64,000 bases of DNA from NCBI RefSeq assembly GCF_905220415.1, contig NC_059543.1, positions 6,324,001 through 6,388,000 of the forward strand. The letters run 5' to 3'. Positions 21,201 through 28,080 of this stretch are shown here, one piece after another (positions within the stretch are counted from its first letter, which is position 1; every line of letters begins with the position of its first letter). The DNA comes from Colias croceus (taxonomy: Eukaryota; Arthropoda; Insecta; Lepidoptera; Pieridae). A model generated the notes under the pieces. That model worked only from the letters and a program-made list of their open reading frames with translations, did no database searches and was not told the DNA's origin. The translations under genes were made by a program, and so were the position numbers.

Positions 21201-23616
21201 CTCACCTTGCTCCACGACGCAAGAATCAATGAAATTTTAATTTTATTATCAAAGTTACGACTATGAAAGTGAGACTTAAATCGGCGTCTTTTGAATCATT
21301 TGCTCAAAAATACCCAAGGAGAATTACTGAAATAGATATTTACGTAAACAGTGGCACAGTTAATATGCTTTACATATTATACTTCATTTTATATTTGATT
21401 TCGAAGAATTAAGAACAGATTTATTAATGATGGTACACGTTTTTGCGATAAATTCTGATTTCTGACAACACGATGTAATTTTAATAATAACCGAAAAGTA
21501 ATTTTTGGGGCAGATGAAAGGCTGTTTTTGTAATTATGAATTGGCTAAAAGCTTTATACAAGAAACTAGAGTTATTAAATATTACAATCAAAAGATTTTA
21601 GCAGTTAATAGGAATTGTCCGAAATAAGGTTTTGTACGTATGAAATTTCTCGAAGATGCCAATACACTCGAATCTAATTAAGCCTAAACTCTATTCTATT
21701 CTATAATGTATTGCCATAAAACTACTTGTTTCTCACAGTAGGTGAATACTCGCATTAGCAAAATAATAAAATAAACGATCTAATTTCTACGATATTTGAT
21801 TGTAAATTATAAAATATGTAATTAACTCTTGGGGTTCTTTAGAAAATTGCGTATAGAAATAAAAAAAAAGTTTGAAAAGCGCTACAATTATACAAAGCAC
21901 ATGGCAGTCACAGCATATAGAGACTTTAAAAATGAAGCTTTGTGATTAATAGAGCTAATCAATAAACTGAAAAATATCGAAACCCATTGAAAATTTTGAA
22001 AAACACCATCAATATTTTTGTTCAAATCATCTACCTAATAAAGACTATAGAAAAGTTAGTGTATCAAACGAGTAGACAAAATTTTTAAAGAGATTGAATC
22101 GGGATACTGATTCAATCTCTTAAAAAATAAGAGATCTTAAACGTAGAGCAGTATCGTTTATATGTTAATATTTTGTGAGGAAGCAATAAATGTAAAATTC
22201 AGATGCAGAATACCTTTCAAACGTCTGCGGATGCTACGTCATACGCTATACACAGACGTCATTCTGTTTGTAAATCATGAACTATAAACGAAAAACTATT
22301 TAATTTATGTCTGATGAAGATCATAAAAAGACGTCGACGGAATAGCTCAATTTTATATTTATTTCTAGATCTTGATTATAACTTTTAATATACGATTAGA
22401 ATAAGTTTTAACAACGTTCTAATCAGAATATTGTAGAGATTTTCGTTAATCAAGGAAATATATTGATAACATACGACAGTTTTGGAAGAATTCCAAGCCC
22501 AACATTTACACGAATACATTTTCGTAATTATGTCTTTTCTTTAACATTTTATACTAGGTGACTGCTATTTTTAAAGCAAGGTTTGTTGGAAAGATTTAAG
22601 TATTGTTAATTTTAATTGACTAATTAATTTGAAGATGTCTTTTGCGGTATTTTTTAAATATTCACTAATAAAAAGTTAAAGCGATACTTCACACGATATA
22701 CGACTAATATCCTGCCTAATTGTTTTAGCTAACTCTACAAATCTAATACCTACCTATATGATCATAAGATTAAACTTCTATTATGATGGACTGTTTACCT
22801 ATATCTTCTCTACATGTTTTGAAATTAATTTTTTATGTTTTGTTTATGTTTACGTTGATAATGGATCATATCGAACCTCCGGTTTGTGATGCATAATGGA
22901 AGTAATTTAACTCTATCATAAAGCTTATACATAATAATACATACTACATGTGCGTTTAACAAAGTTAATACAGGAACTACTTTGAAAAGCTCAATAAGTG
23001 ACTTGGTTTTAATCGTCGAAATAAATATGTACGACAAAGAGTATAAAAATAGAGCACATTAGAAACGACATTCACAACTGCCAACACACACACATAGAAT
23101 TTTTTCGAAAGTTAACAAGAGATCAACGGATGCGGCCCAAGAGTTGGCGACAAGCGAAAATAGTCGGAATGCCAATATCGCGTAATGGAAATCTATTTCA
23201 GCGGAACATGCGGCATACACTGGTATAGTTTTAGCCGGGCTGAGAGCGTAGGCGCCCGGCGACCTTGGTGGTGGAACCGTGGAAAGACCCGCCGCCATTT
23301 TAGGTGACGGCGCGGTCGGGTCGGGTTTTATTGTCTCCGTTGCATAACGTTCGCTAAAATATCGCGGTGGGAAAGCGACCCTCTACGCTCGAGCGGGGAT
23401 GGCCGTCGGCGTCGTGGCTGCCGGCTGGCGGGGTGCCAACTTACACCAGTAGACCGCCACGAAGTCCTTCTCGTCGAGGAGTCGTTCGAGCTGTTTGGCG
23501 GTGACCTCCTCGATGCGAGGCTCGTGGTCCTGCTGACTCTTGGGCGTCGACTTGCGCGCGGAGACGGTAGCGGTAGCGAGCAGGAAGGCCACGAAGGCCG
23601 GCACCCACCGAGCCAT
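1..23616 (-). CDS. Multi-domain tandem thioredoxin-fold protein, gene-level (partial, continues past left edge)
   Basis: Secreted or ER-lumenal protein made of repeated thioredoxin-like domains. I cannot assign a named orthologue. Long-isoform coding exons (minus strand, high to low): 23616-23445, 12615-12433, 11949-11809, 10482-10300, 10084-9941, 9748-9566, 9273-9142, 8892-8578, 8454-8140, 8054-7740, 7236-7048, 6821-6681, 6607-6287, 6098-5916, 3014-2883, 2695-2372, 2247-2059, 1985-1848, 1307-993, 836-680, 600-434, 267-<1. Each domain reads VAVxF, Y, then CxxC or an acidic stretch, LEELExIDDE, GIxFVK, AKEYGI, FPALVYF, IPxxYEG, DLxxEExVLxWL. This matches thioredoxin strands and the residue before the cis-proline. 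All introns are GT-AG and phase 1 except the one between 680 and 600 (phase 2). At least 1535 residues are in the window. Two alternative ends (1579-1700 and 4211-5763) lie inside the gene. The family's redox or chaperone role is inferred from the fold; the exon chain is read directly. Confidence 0.88.
434..836 (-). CDS. Thioredoxin-like domain 13 (CHIC, unusual phase-2 intron)
   Basis: Exons 836-680 and 600-434. YKLNCHICDHILEELEKIDD, GIHMVKIQD, AKRYSIKTFPAMVYF, then AG|G across the intron (Arg), NGNPLLFEGDLQNEESILEWL and LLAVFF. This is the only domain whose intron falls after 'VYF' in phase 2 rather than at the YEG glycine in phase 1. The two exons still sum to 324 nt, so the domain as a whole remains phase 1 at both ends. 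Confidence 0.84.
993..1307 (-). CDS. Thioredoxin-like domain 12 (single exon, CEQC)
   Basis: 105 codons (long isoform residues 1234-1338). YSLDCEQCAGILEELENIDD, GIKFVKTQD, SYGATDFPVLVYF, IPNVYEG, SLAEEEEVLQWL, IELITRVMLEKM, YLAVYF. Single-exon domain with CxxC intact. Confidence 0.87.
1579..1700 (-). CDS. Alternative terminal exon (40-residue tail with CELC)
   Basis: Acceptor TAATAG| at 1701-1702, then GG AAC AAA; with the T of the previous exon this gives Trp. Reads WNKTLCELCSAKATQKPTK, then Lys/Glu-rich GKDRQEDELQEVEG and LLRII before TAG (1579-1581). The isoform would be 1273 residues. The CELC lies in the place of a domain's CxxC, as if a domain start were truncated into a tail. The splice site and frame support it; its real use is unproven. 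It could instead be chance ORF in an intron. Confidence 0.55.
1848..2247 (-). CDS. Thioredoxin-like domain 11 (two exons, CKQC)
   Basis: Exons 2247-2059 and 1985-1848, long isoform residues 1125-1233. YSNDCKQCPRVLAEIEHIDD, GINFVKIDD, AKEYGVFALPAVLFF, PVIYAG, then DLYDEQQLLSWLLVQK and NSIAVYF. CxxC retained. From its donor at 1847 the transcript can go either to 1700 (terminal tail) or to 1307 (next domain); both acceptors fit the phase. Confidence 0.83.
2372..2695 (-). CDS. Thioredoxin-like domain 10 (single exon, no CxxC)
   Basis: 108 codons (long isoform residues 1017-1124). YKEDDPGSPRILRHVELIDD, GIKIVKCSD, AKKYGYRNPPGITYF, NYDGDIDDEEEILDWL, IEKVNKKMFQKI, YVAVFF. The cis-proline region is NPPG instead of FPAL, and the active-site region is acidic, so this looks like a structural domain. 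Confidence 0.84.
2699..4210. other. Intronic / 3' UTR stretch between alternative ends (3015-4210)
   Basis: From 4210 down to 3015 there is no coding exon on the minus strand. It must hold the 3' UTR of the acidic isoform (hexamer just after the stop) and, for the long isoform, part of the 5915-3015 intron. AT-rich, no recognisable repeat family seen. A 61-codon minus ORF at 3849-4034 has no family resemblance. Confidence 0.5.
2883..3014 (-). CDS. Domain 9 second half, long-isoform exon
   Basis: 44 codons: NLFDENEVLDWMVKQK, EEIDRDTLFKYIE, FLAVVF, ending T|GTAAGT. Joined to 5916 it completes domain 9 and supplies strand 1 of domain 10. Homologous to 5713-5763 in its first 16 residues but full length. 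Confidence 0.8.
4211..4482 (-). CDS. Terminal exon of the acidic isoform
   Basis: Residues 1176-1265 of the short isoform. Reads GDRCFYIGLGAKPAVPKI, then EPYQCCPTK, a Lys/Pro/Thr-rich repeat-like stretch (PTKVAKATPTKVPAKKLGKD), a Lys/Gly segment and ends DSENIWWW before TAA at 4211-4213. A polyadenylation hexamer AATAAA follows within 10 bases (4203-4207 region). Frame and phase match the preceding exon exactly, giving 3798 coding bases for this isoform. No ER-retrieval KDEL-type ending. Confidence 0.75.
4795..5352 (-). CDS. Acidic tail exon with very long Asp/Glu tract
   Basis: 186 codons, in frame from AVPSKLQQRGKSANLRNKNK. A basic stretch is followed by a short Asp block, then a Lys-rich segment (KIKGDLKNTGKLVKMPNLKV), then roughly 90 residues almost all Asp/Glu (encoded by GAT/GAC/GAA/GAG repeats), and ends NSIKINIA. 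The donor is GCAG|GTAATT, phase 1. Asp-rich lumenal tails of this kind bind calcium with low affinity in calsequestrin and calreticulin; that role here is inference. The antisense repeat makes long Ser/His ORFs that are not genes. Confidence 0.8.
5713..5763 (-). CDS. Short alternative half-domain exon (17 codons)
   Basis: Reads DLKNENKVLQWLIDQK after the shared Gly codon, then a donor A|GTAAGA. Read-through hits TAA eight codons into the intron, so it must splice. It joins to the exon at 5352 (GA...), giving Arg at the junction. It is the start of a DLxxExxVLxWL segment cut short before the 'VTDEMLDKL...VAVLF' part, so this isoform ends the thioredoxin array inside domain 9. Confidence 0.72.
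5916..6098 (-). CDS. Thioredoxin-like domain 9, first half (CDTC): branch point exon
   Basis: Residues 912-972. YNDDCDTCDEILEELETIDD, GIQFVKSKD, SFPALVYYETGVPIMYDG. It ends G|GTGAGT in phase 1. Two downstream acceptors give a sensible continuation: 5763 (reads GDLKNENKVLQWL, short isoform) and 3014 (reads GNLFDENEVLDWM, long isoform). These two are homologous half-domain exons, so they appear to be mutually exclusive choices. Confidence 0.84.
6287..6607 (-). CDS. Thioredoxin-like domain 8 (single 321-nt exon, no CxxC)
   Basis: Residues 805-911. YKEGDKKSQKILSELENIDD, NIDFIKTSD, EYDLPGLPALAFYRH, TIYEGDLMHEEAILKWV, IENVDRKTLKDLI, HLAVFF. Acceptor is TTTAAG. Lys/Ser at the active-site position. 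Slightly longer than the 315-nt single exons. Confidence 0.85.
6681..7236 (-). CDS. Thioredoxin-like domain 7 (two exons, displaced cysteines)
   Basis: Exons 7236-7048 and 6821-6681, residues 695-804. Opens SGGNCEEGEECDNILEELEN: two Cys four residues apart (CEEGEEC) rather than CxxC, which would be unusual as a redox pair. Continues GIIFVTTED, AKKYGIKTFPALVFF, EPLIYKG, then GDIEDEDEVLAWL and HVVVFF. The intron is at the usual phase-1 Gly. Confidence 0.84.
7278..7488 (+). repeat. Interspersed repeat, 'actagctg..ccgcgg' family
   Basis: Starts actagctgagctccgcggtt, runs through 'gggctatctaacaccgaaa' and 'ttcaaacaaacaaactcttc', and ends 'ctttataatataagtaag'. The same consensus recurs at 19412-19643, 20825-20940, 42886-43098 and 57109-57335. 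A lepidopteran-type short interspersed repeat; class not certain. Lies in the intron between domains 6 and 7. Confidence 0.7.
7504..7536. repeat. Perfect hairpin in intron, 14-bp arms
   Basis: Arms gtgagaagagtaaa and tttactcttctcac around a 5-base loop, directly after a 'ctagctg' type repeat. No poly-T tract follows. Function unknown. Confidence 0.6.
7740..8054 (-). CDS. Thioredoxin-like domain 6 (single 315-nt exon)
   Basis: Residues 590-694. YDKEDKQDIRILNELENIDD, GIVIVRMD, AKEYGIDHLPTLVYF, IPAIYEG, DLMNEDEVLAWL, EEVTDEILTDLIE, YVVVYF. The exon ends in A| rather than T|, so the next domain begins with Ser instead of Tyr. No CxxC. Confidence 0.88.
8140..8454 (-). CDS. Thioredoxin-like domain 5 (single 315-nt exon)
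   Basis: Residues 485-589. YDKDHKKSQKILAELENIDD, DIAFVKIDD, AKEYGIETLPTMVFF, IPHVYEG, DLMKEDELLGWL, PEVTDEMMDKLID, YLAVIF. No CxxC; Lys/Ser in its place. Same length, phase and intron positions as its neighbours. Confidence 0.88.
8578..8892 (-). CDS. Thioredoxin-like domain 4 (single 315-nt exon)
   Basis: Residues 380-484. A whole domain is encoded in one exon: YDNNDRKSQKVLNELENIDD, ALGIAFVKID, AKEYGIEKVPTLLYF, IPTYYEG, NLEEEEKVLAWL, EDITDEMLDLIIE, YVAVLF. No CxxC; the site is DNNDRKSQ. Phase 1 at both ends. Very like the two following domains, suggesting recent tandem duplication. Confidence 0.88.
9142..9748 (-). CDS. Thioredoxin-like domain 3 (two exons, no CxxC)
   Basis: Exons 9748-9566 and 9273-9142, residues 275-379. 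Starts YDHGDEESMTVLEELEKIDD: the CxxC site is replaced by an acidic stretch, so disulfide exchange at this site is not expected. Continues GIQFVKIDD, AREFGIDDVPSIVYF, IPNVYDG, then GDLENEEEMLEWL and KTVAVLF. The intron between the two halves contains a tRNA-like repeat at 9369-9439. Confidence 0.85.
9369..9439 (-). repeat. Degenerate tRNA-like sequence (SINE head or tRNA pseudogene)
   Basis: On the minus strand it reads gatcacgggtggccgaaaag, then gccccgg, and gcgggttcgaatcccg (a clear B box, GGTTCGAATCC). The 3' end (tttcgt) does not pair with the 5' gatcacg, so the acceptor stem is broken. Same family as 62439-62518. Located in the intron between the two exons of domain 3. Confidence 0.6.
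9941..10482 (-). CDS. Thioredoxin-like domain 2 (two exons, CKKC)
   Basis: Exons 10482-10300 and 10084-9941, residues 166-274. Reads YKPECKKC, then ALQELENIDDEADQ, GIGFVKIHD, LPRLVYY, IPIIYE. The donor is GAAA|GTTGGT, weaker than the others, and makes Ser instead of Gly at the YEG junction. The second exon starts ELSREEDVLEWL and ends VVLF. CxxC is kept (CKKC). Cis-proline region is LPRL. Confidence 0.84.
11809..12615 (-). CDS. Thioredoxin-like domain 1 (two exons, CVTC)
   Basis: Exons 12615-12433 (61 codons) and 11949-11809 (47 codons), residues 58-165. The first exon follows VAVYW with 'YARSCVTCDKVLDELEKIDD', so a CxxC motif sits where thioredoxins carry their active-site pair. It then reads GVDFVKIND, AKQHGITKFPALTYF and IIYEG. 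The second exon starts GDLMDEESVLDFL and ends DTEYVAVLF, which is strand 1 of the next domain. Intron within the domain falls after the first base of the Gly of YEG (phase 1). Preceded by the 10.8-kb first intron. Confidence 0.85.
13420..14420. repeat. Foldback-like element with TCACC / GGTGA subterminal motifs
   Basis: The left half has several copies of tatcacc/gtcacc (near 13425, 13456, 13475, 13675, 13731). The right half has the reverse complement ggtgat/ggtgac (near 14192, 14293, 14327, 14339, 14403). In the middle is a direct repeat, 13990-14055 against 14099-14166, both starting accagagctgattattcagt. Edges are approximate. No open frame of note. Resembles a non-autonomous DNA element. 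Confidence 0.5.
15873..16070 (+). repeat. Interspersed repeat, 'ctagcttctgcccgcgac' family
   Basis: Starts actagcttctgcccgcgact, contains 'ccgggataaaaagtatccta' and 'ccaagtttcatcgaaatcga', ends in an (acag)n microsatellite near 16040-16064. Related copies at 27910-28080 and 60238-60475. Short lepidopteran-type interspersed repeat. Confidence 0.65.
17212..18210. repeat. Complex inverted-repeat (foldback) element
   Basis: Outer arms 17212-17281 and 18141-18210 are imperfect inverted copies (core gattttgacttgtttctgta / tacagaaacaagtcaaaatc). An inner hairpin follows: 17288-17341 pairs with 17378-17409 (tataatcgaaaattctagag...) and, after a 270-base interruption, with 17680-17711 (tattccattac...). 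The interruption is a SINE. The 17712-18140 segment separates the inner and outer right arms and may be another insertion. Confidence 0.65.
17410..17670 (-). repeat. tRNA-headed SINE
   Basis: Minus-strand head reads gcggttggcgcagtggtaaa, then gtcccgggttcgatccccgg (B box), then aaatatttgtgtgatgaac. It ends in an (ataa)n tail (plus strand aaataaataaataaataaat at its left end). Same layout as 61625-61887. tRNA-derived SINEs with this body are widespread in Lepidoptera (recalled, not searched). Confidence 0.8.
18462..18665 (-). repeat. Diverged interspersed repeat
   Basis: Begins tatctatactaatataatga, with 'ggaccgattaagattttac' and 'acccgaacggagtcgagatgg', resembling the reverse orientation of the 'ctagc..ataatattagtatagat' repeats but diverged. 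Confidence 0.4.
19412..19643 (-). repeat. Interspersed repeat, 'ctagctgctccgcg' family
   Basis: Reverse orientation: tctatactaatattataaag, then a (tttg)n tract at 19440-19490, 'ctactggtccgatttgaaaa', 'cccatttatcgaggaaggtt' and 'cacgcggagcagctagta'. Confidence 0.75.
19732..19906 (-). repeat. Interspersed repeat ending 'gcggaccgctagt'
   Basis: Reads atatctaatatataaaaatc ... 'gaacggctgaaccgatttcg' ... 'gggcgaagccggggcggacc gctagt'. Same group as 27910-28080 in reverse. Confidence 0.6.
20620..20808 (-). mobile_element. Short truncated retroposon with 16-bp target-site duplication
   Basis: Identical flanks aggcctattgatacct at 20620-20635 and 20793-20808. Between them 157 bases start with a T-run (poly-A on the minus strand), then tagtggggatatcttccaaa, 'ccgtgggttatgtcggattc', 'tgttccgtcgagccgcttta' and 'attcttccgcgacc'. 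The T-run next to one target copy is typical of target-primed reverse transcription, so this is a 5'-truncated non-LTR element or SINE on the minus strand. Second copy at 36171-36365. Confidence 0.85.
20825..20945 (+). repeat. Partial interspersed repeat
   Basis: Contains 'gctgggctatccaacaccga', 'gagattagcgcgttaaaaca' and 'ctttataatattagtaagta'; a 3' part of the family seen complete at 57109-57335. Confidence 0.65.
22088..22121. repeat. Perfect 13-bp-arm hairpin
   Basis: aagagattgaatc and gattcaatctctt around an 8-base loop, in the first intron of the thioredoxin-array gene. Confidence 0.55.
23445..23616 (-). CDS. Exon 1: signal peptide and start of first thioredoxin domain
   Basis: Residues 1-57. 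The start at 23616 is chosen because it opens a typical signal peptide: an Arg near the N-terminus, a hydrophobic core (VAFLLATATV) and Ala-rich ending near residue 20. This is followed by a charged linker, 'VTAKQLERLLDEKDFVAVYW', the standard lead-in to a first thioredoxin strand. The exon ends in phase 1 at T|GTAAGT. The missing two bases come from the exon at 12615 (AC), giving Tyr, as in later domains. ATGs at 23722 and 23753 lie upstream in other frames and would be upstream ORFs if the transcript reaches them. The exon is very GC-rich compared with the rest of the gene. Confidence 0.8.
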
Positions 23617-24385
23617 GGCGAGGGCGCGCGCGTACTGACGCCGCGCCGCCCTGCCGCTGCGCAGGCGCCCGCGCCGCCGCCCGCCGCCCGCGCATGCGCG
23701 TTGCGATGAACTTCACGCTCAAAGATATCCAATGTTTTGTTTACACGCGCCACTCAACCTTTCCCGATTTGATGCATTATTAGTTATCAGTAGTTCCGCA
23801 ATTTAGTTCATTAAAGCAATTATACTTACCTACCTAGGTATTAATAAACATCATAAATTATTCGATTCTGTTAGCCACTAATACATCGTAAGTATTTTAA
23901 AATTGATCACAAAAACACAATTTTACAAACTTTCAGCTAAACCGGTGCTTCAAAATCAAATATTGAATAAACATCATTTACGAAAATATGGATAACTTCC
24001 AGACTGACTGAGATATCAGGGATATATATTATTATATATCTGTGGATATATCCGACGCCCTAGCAGGCTAGTGCTGTTTGAATCAAAGAAATTCCTTATA
24101 TGATTAGACAATCGTCATCAATCAAATAGACATTTGGACCATATTTGGTCGAGTAAAGCTATTAGCTAAACGAAGAAGCAGTACATAATATTTTGTTCCA
24201 AATAACAATTGCGGGGTTCTTATACGTAACAAGTACCTACGTCATTATTTTAAAGTATCATGCTGTTGCACAGCAGTAATATCCTCATAAGTGATCTATT
24301 GAGTGTGCAACCTACTACGAACCTACTTCCAAACTTCATTTAAGACTGGATGACATGCAATCTACGTGCTGGCAGCTTATCGATA

Positions 24386-24583
24386 AAGCTTTTTAAGCTA
24401 TTGCATAGCTTCTATCGGGGGCCTTGAGTGCGGGGACCGAATCGAGAAATTCCGTAACGAAAAAACCTCACGCTCCCCACTCCGACGGACTCGGGGGTGT
24501 GGCTTGAAAGCATGCTATGCAACACAGCTATGCAATAGATTTACCGCGGCAGTCCCCGAGTGCCACACGTCTTTTTTTTTATT
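24386..24583. repeat. GC-rich interspersed repeat with flanking 'gctattgcatagc'
   Basis: Contains ttttaagctattgcatagct, 'ggaccgaatcgagaaattcc', 'gtaacgaaaaaacctcacgc', 'tgtggcttgaaagcatgcta' and 'ccgcggcagtccccgagtgc', then a T-run. A near-identical copy is at 61026-61190. The copy here keeps an inverted match (ctattgcatagct / agctatgcaatag) that the other copy lacks. Confidence 0.75.
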
Positions 24584-24880
24584 TTATGAGCATTTTTGTC
24601 TGATCTCGATGACTTAATTGAAATCTAGCCAGTAACTTTTGATTCACTTACCAGTTACCGCTAACCGATTGAGCTGAAATTTTGTATACCTACGTAGTAC
24701 GTATGTAAATTTGATGGCGATGAAACATTATCATGACATAGAGATTTGATGATGGAATCGGAAGGTGGCCATAGGAACTCAATATATTGACTCAATTTTA
24801 TCGAGTTTGATTCGTGATTCGTGTTTAAAAATACACTAAAAGTACTTTTCCGTTTTTGAAGTCGGTTGTTTCTAACGTAG
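24584..24880. repeat. 'gaagtcggttg' interspersed repeat
   Basis: Starts after the previous repeat with attttatgagcatttttgtc and ends 'ttttgaagtcggttgtttct'. Shares both ends with the 50628-50886 element but the middle differs. Confidence 0.5.
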
Positions 24881-26999
24881 TTATTTTTATTATTTCAAAC
24901 CGTATAGGTGGAACATACATTTGGTAAGAAGGCGCTACTAGTTTAGTAGGTAGGTATCTATGGTTGCGTCGATACAAAAACAACAACCCCATTTAACGCA
25001 ATATTCATAAAACTATTCTTCTCAAACGACTGTATTTCGTCCTGCACCCGCGCCGTCCGCCGCTGACAACTGTGCTTTCTATGAATCTTCCAGCGCTTCT
25101 TGCAAACACTTGCAAAGCCATATCTGTCGGTGCTGCCTGCGCCGAGGACCACTTATTGTTGACATTGTTTAAAATAAAGATCTCTAATTGTTCAAGTTAT
25201 TCCATTGCAAGTAGACCTGTCTCTCTCAAGGCACGCACGGCCTACGTCATATTTAGCATGGACATCGCGTTTAAAATTCGCTGATAAAATGGCTCCTCAT
25301 AGACGCGCTCCAACGAAGGGCAATACGAAATATAATAACAATAAAGTGTGCACAAGCTATTATTCCATAACTATTGCAGATATCAAAAAACTTTAAACTA
25401 ATATCGAAAGTCCCCATAATAAATTTTTGTCTGGAAGAAATCGCTATTTAGCGATAAGGCCGCCGTTTGTTACAATGTATCCTAGATTAAGTCTCAATTT
25501 GTAATTTTTAAGAGCAATAAAGTATTAATAAATAAATAAAAAATAAATAAATTTTTAAAAATACATATAGGTATTATTTCCCGTACATTTTGTATTCATA
25601 GCAGATTTTTGAAGTGACGTGCTCATTTTTTAGGTATTTCTCGTTTTATTTGCAGGTTAAGTAATTTCCATATCAGTTTAAAGTTTTTTGATATCTGTAA
25701 TACCTGGTTACAGAATAATCGCCTATTAACGATAACACCCTGTATAGTGTATACCACGTGTATACCTACTCTCGTTGAACGAGCGTCGAGCGAGCGCGGG
25801 ATTTATTTAAACGGCCGTTGCCGTTTTTGCAATATTGTTTGTGAAACCTGTCTATCCTATAAATACCCGTCATTTGTTTTACATAATTAAGTATGAATTC
25901 AATTTATCAATCTTAGCTGTTAACATATGAATTATGATAACTAAGATTGATCAATTAAAATTCTCAATTTACGTTTAAAGTAAAAAAAAACGTTTACGTA
26001 GGATTTAGTACCTATGTACTTGCCGAAATATTTTTTCTGTATAATTGTCTGACTGTGATTGTGTCGTTTTTTATCGTAAATATTTTATTTTCTAATTTCT
26101 TCGGTTTTTTTTTAGAATACTAGCTCACGCCCTTCTCACGCCACAGACACTTGCCCTCATGAAACGTAAAGCTAAGCCGTTAAGTTTTCTTAATAATTAT
26201 ATCTAAGTACTCATTTTGGCGAAAAATAAGATCTTTTTAATAACAAACACAATAAAAAAATACTATTAGCAAAATCGCGCGCGCGTGATGCCTTGGCCTA
26301 AGGCCGTGACCAAGGAAAATTGGGAAAGGGATTCATCTTTGTAATTTGTATAAAGAAGATTTTTGTAACCACTAATCTTTATTAAGTTATTAAATATATA
26401 AATAACTATCAAACTTTTTAAACAACAATCAATGACAACAACAATAAGATCTTAATTAATTTAAATTTTAATGGTAATAAATTTTAATACATTTTGTATT
26501 CACAAATTGACACTTCAGATTTTAGAACGAAACCCATTTTGACGTGAACGCTTATAGTGTTGTTTAGATGTCATAAAACTATTATCGATAAGCTCAGATT
26601 AATAAAGTGAACTATTTTGAAAATATTATTGCATTATTAATTATTACAACAAACTTATGGTTACTCATTTGCTATGTTGAGATTTGCAATTTCTAAGGAA
26701 TACATATAATTTTATCAAAAACCATTATAACCAAAAAACTATGTATATATATTATATACCTAAGTGTTATTTTAAAAATATAAATCGTAAGACATAAATA
26801 ATTTCTATTATAAATTTGATAATTACATCTGATTATTAAATTTCAAATATAAAACACATTATCGATACATCGAATATTGAACCACGCACTGTACTATACA
26901 TTGGCTCCGTAACCAATCAAAACGCGGTTACGACATTGTAAAGTATCCAATCAGGAAAGAGAGTGGTTTCAGAACGAATGCCTATTGCGTAGTTACCAC

Positions 27000-27263
27000 G
27001 ACACACCGCTGTGCGCTGTTTCGCTGTTTCTGACTTTCTGAATTAATCTGACTCAAGCTGACTTCTGTTTGTAGTGTTTGTCAAGTTACTGACAAGTGAC
27101 AACAATTTTTCGCCGCGCAGTCAACCTACTGCTAGGTAATGCAGGTTTTATTTTATTAATTTGTGAAAGTGAAGTGTTTTTGTGTGGGATTGATAAAATG
27201 AATGTTGTTCTTTAAAATCAACTGTGGCCTGTGAAAATATATAATCTACAAAAGAATATTCCG
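27000..27263 (+). other. jar: Probable 5' UTR exon of the myosin VI gene (start approximate)
   Basis: A segment of more balanced composition ends aaaagaatattccg|GTAAGT at 27263/27264, a near-consensus donor. No frame extends into it; a tiny upstream ORF (ATG at 27199, five codons) is present. The next good plus-strand acceptor feeding a gene is 47058, six bases before the myosin VI ATG. Linking the two makes a 19.8-kb first intron. This link is inference; it could instead belong to the 31369 gene or to nothing. Confidence 0.4.
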
Positions 27264-27909
27264 GTAAGTTTTCAAAATTTTAGATAAGTTTCAAACTTTC
27301 GTAAGTTAGATCAAAGAAACATGATTTTACACGTGAAATATTTTATCAAAATGATCATCACTTTTATCTACGTGTAAAATTGCAAACAGTAAATTTTTAT
27401 ACTATAGTTTTGGCACATAAACTTGTTTCAGTATGTAAATATATGTAAATTTCCATAAACTACAATAGTGTAAGGTTTTATGAGAAGTTTTTTAATTGAG
27501 AGTAAGCGTGAAGGTTACACTAATAGATAATTTATTATCAGCAATTGTTCAATATCGCATTATTGTTTGAAATACCTATAGTTTAGTTACATTTTTTTTT
27601 TTGTAAAAATAACCCTCTCAGATCTAATTACTAAGATTTGTTTGTTCAATGATTCGCAGAGTGTGTTCTTACATTTACTAACTTTAAGAATTACATAACT
27701 AATATTCACCTCACTCACAATTATTGTATTTTATTGTAATCATTATTAGTGAATCAATTATTAAAAAGCTAATTAAAAACTATGTTCACAAACCTCTTAT
27801 TAGACACTAATAATTTATACAACAAACTTATCTAATTAGTCATTATGTTTGAGATCCATTAATATACAAATATTCAAAATATGTTGCTTTACAATTAGTT
27901 TTATTCAAT

Positions 27910-28080
27910 ACTAGCGGTCCGCCCCGCCTTCGCCCGTGGTACATATTTCGCAATAAAAGGTAGCCTATGTTCTTTCTCAGGGTCTAAAGATTGTCTGTGC
28001 CAAATTTCATCAAAATCGGTCCAGTAGTTTATACATACATAACTACAAACCTTTTCTTTTTATAATATTAGTATAGATAG
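27910..28080 (+). repeat. Interspersed repeat, 'ctagcggtccgccccg' family
   Basis: actagcggtccgccccgcct, 'ggtacatatttcgcaataaa', 'ccaaatttcatcaaaatcgg', and the end 'ttataatattagtatagata'. Confidence 0.7.

Larger units (their letters stand above)
12616..23444 (-). other. Giant first intron (about 10.8 kb) of the thioredoxin-array gene
   Basis: No thioredoxin-like exon with a matching phase was found between 23444 and 12616, and the exon 1 to exon 2 junction (VAVYW-Y-ARSCVTC) is a perfect domain join. The intron holds repeats: a TCACC-motif element (about 13420-14420), several 'ctagc...gcgcgg' repeats, a complex foldback with an inserted SINE (17212-18210) and a short retroposon with 16-bp target duplications (20620-20808). 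No other convincing gene was seen; open frames of 60-103 codons in it show no family signature. Confidence 0.7.
23617..27060. promoter_or_regulatory. Intergenic region between divergent genes
   Basis: Separates exon 1 of the minus-strand thioredoxin-array gene from the probable 5' UTR exon of the plus-strand myosin gene. 23617-23710 is strongly GC-rich with many CpGs, unlike the rest, and is likely the 5' UTR and promoter of the minus-strand gene; no clear TATA box. 24386-24880 holds two repeats. No supported gene: the 64-codon minus ORF at 24958-25152 and plus ORFs at 25072-25396 show no family I recognise. Confidence 0.5.

Noticed and set aside
23059..23298. Minus ORF starting with a good context ATG (AAAATGG)
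   Set aside because: No family resemblance, lies within the first intron, and no matching splice connection to the domain array was found.
23328..23753. 141-codon and 93-codon minus ORFs and a 61-codon plus ORF around exon 1
   Set aside because: GC-rich sequence gives long chance frames; only the frame starting at 23616 gives a signal peptide and a thioredoxin strand ending at a proper donor.
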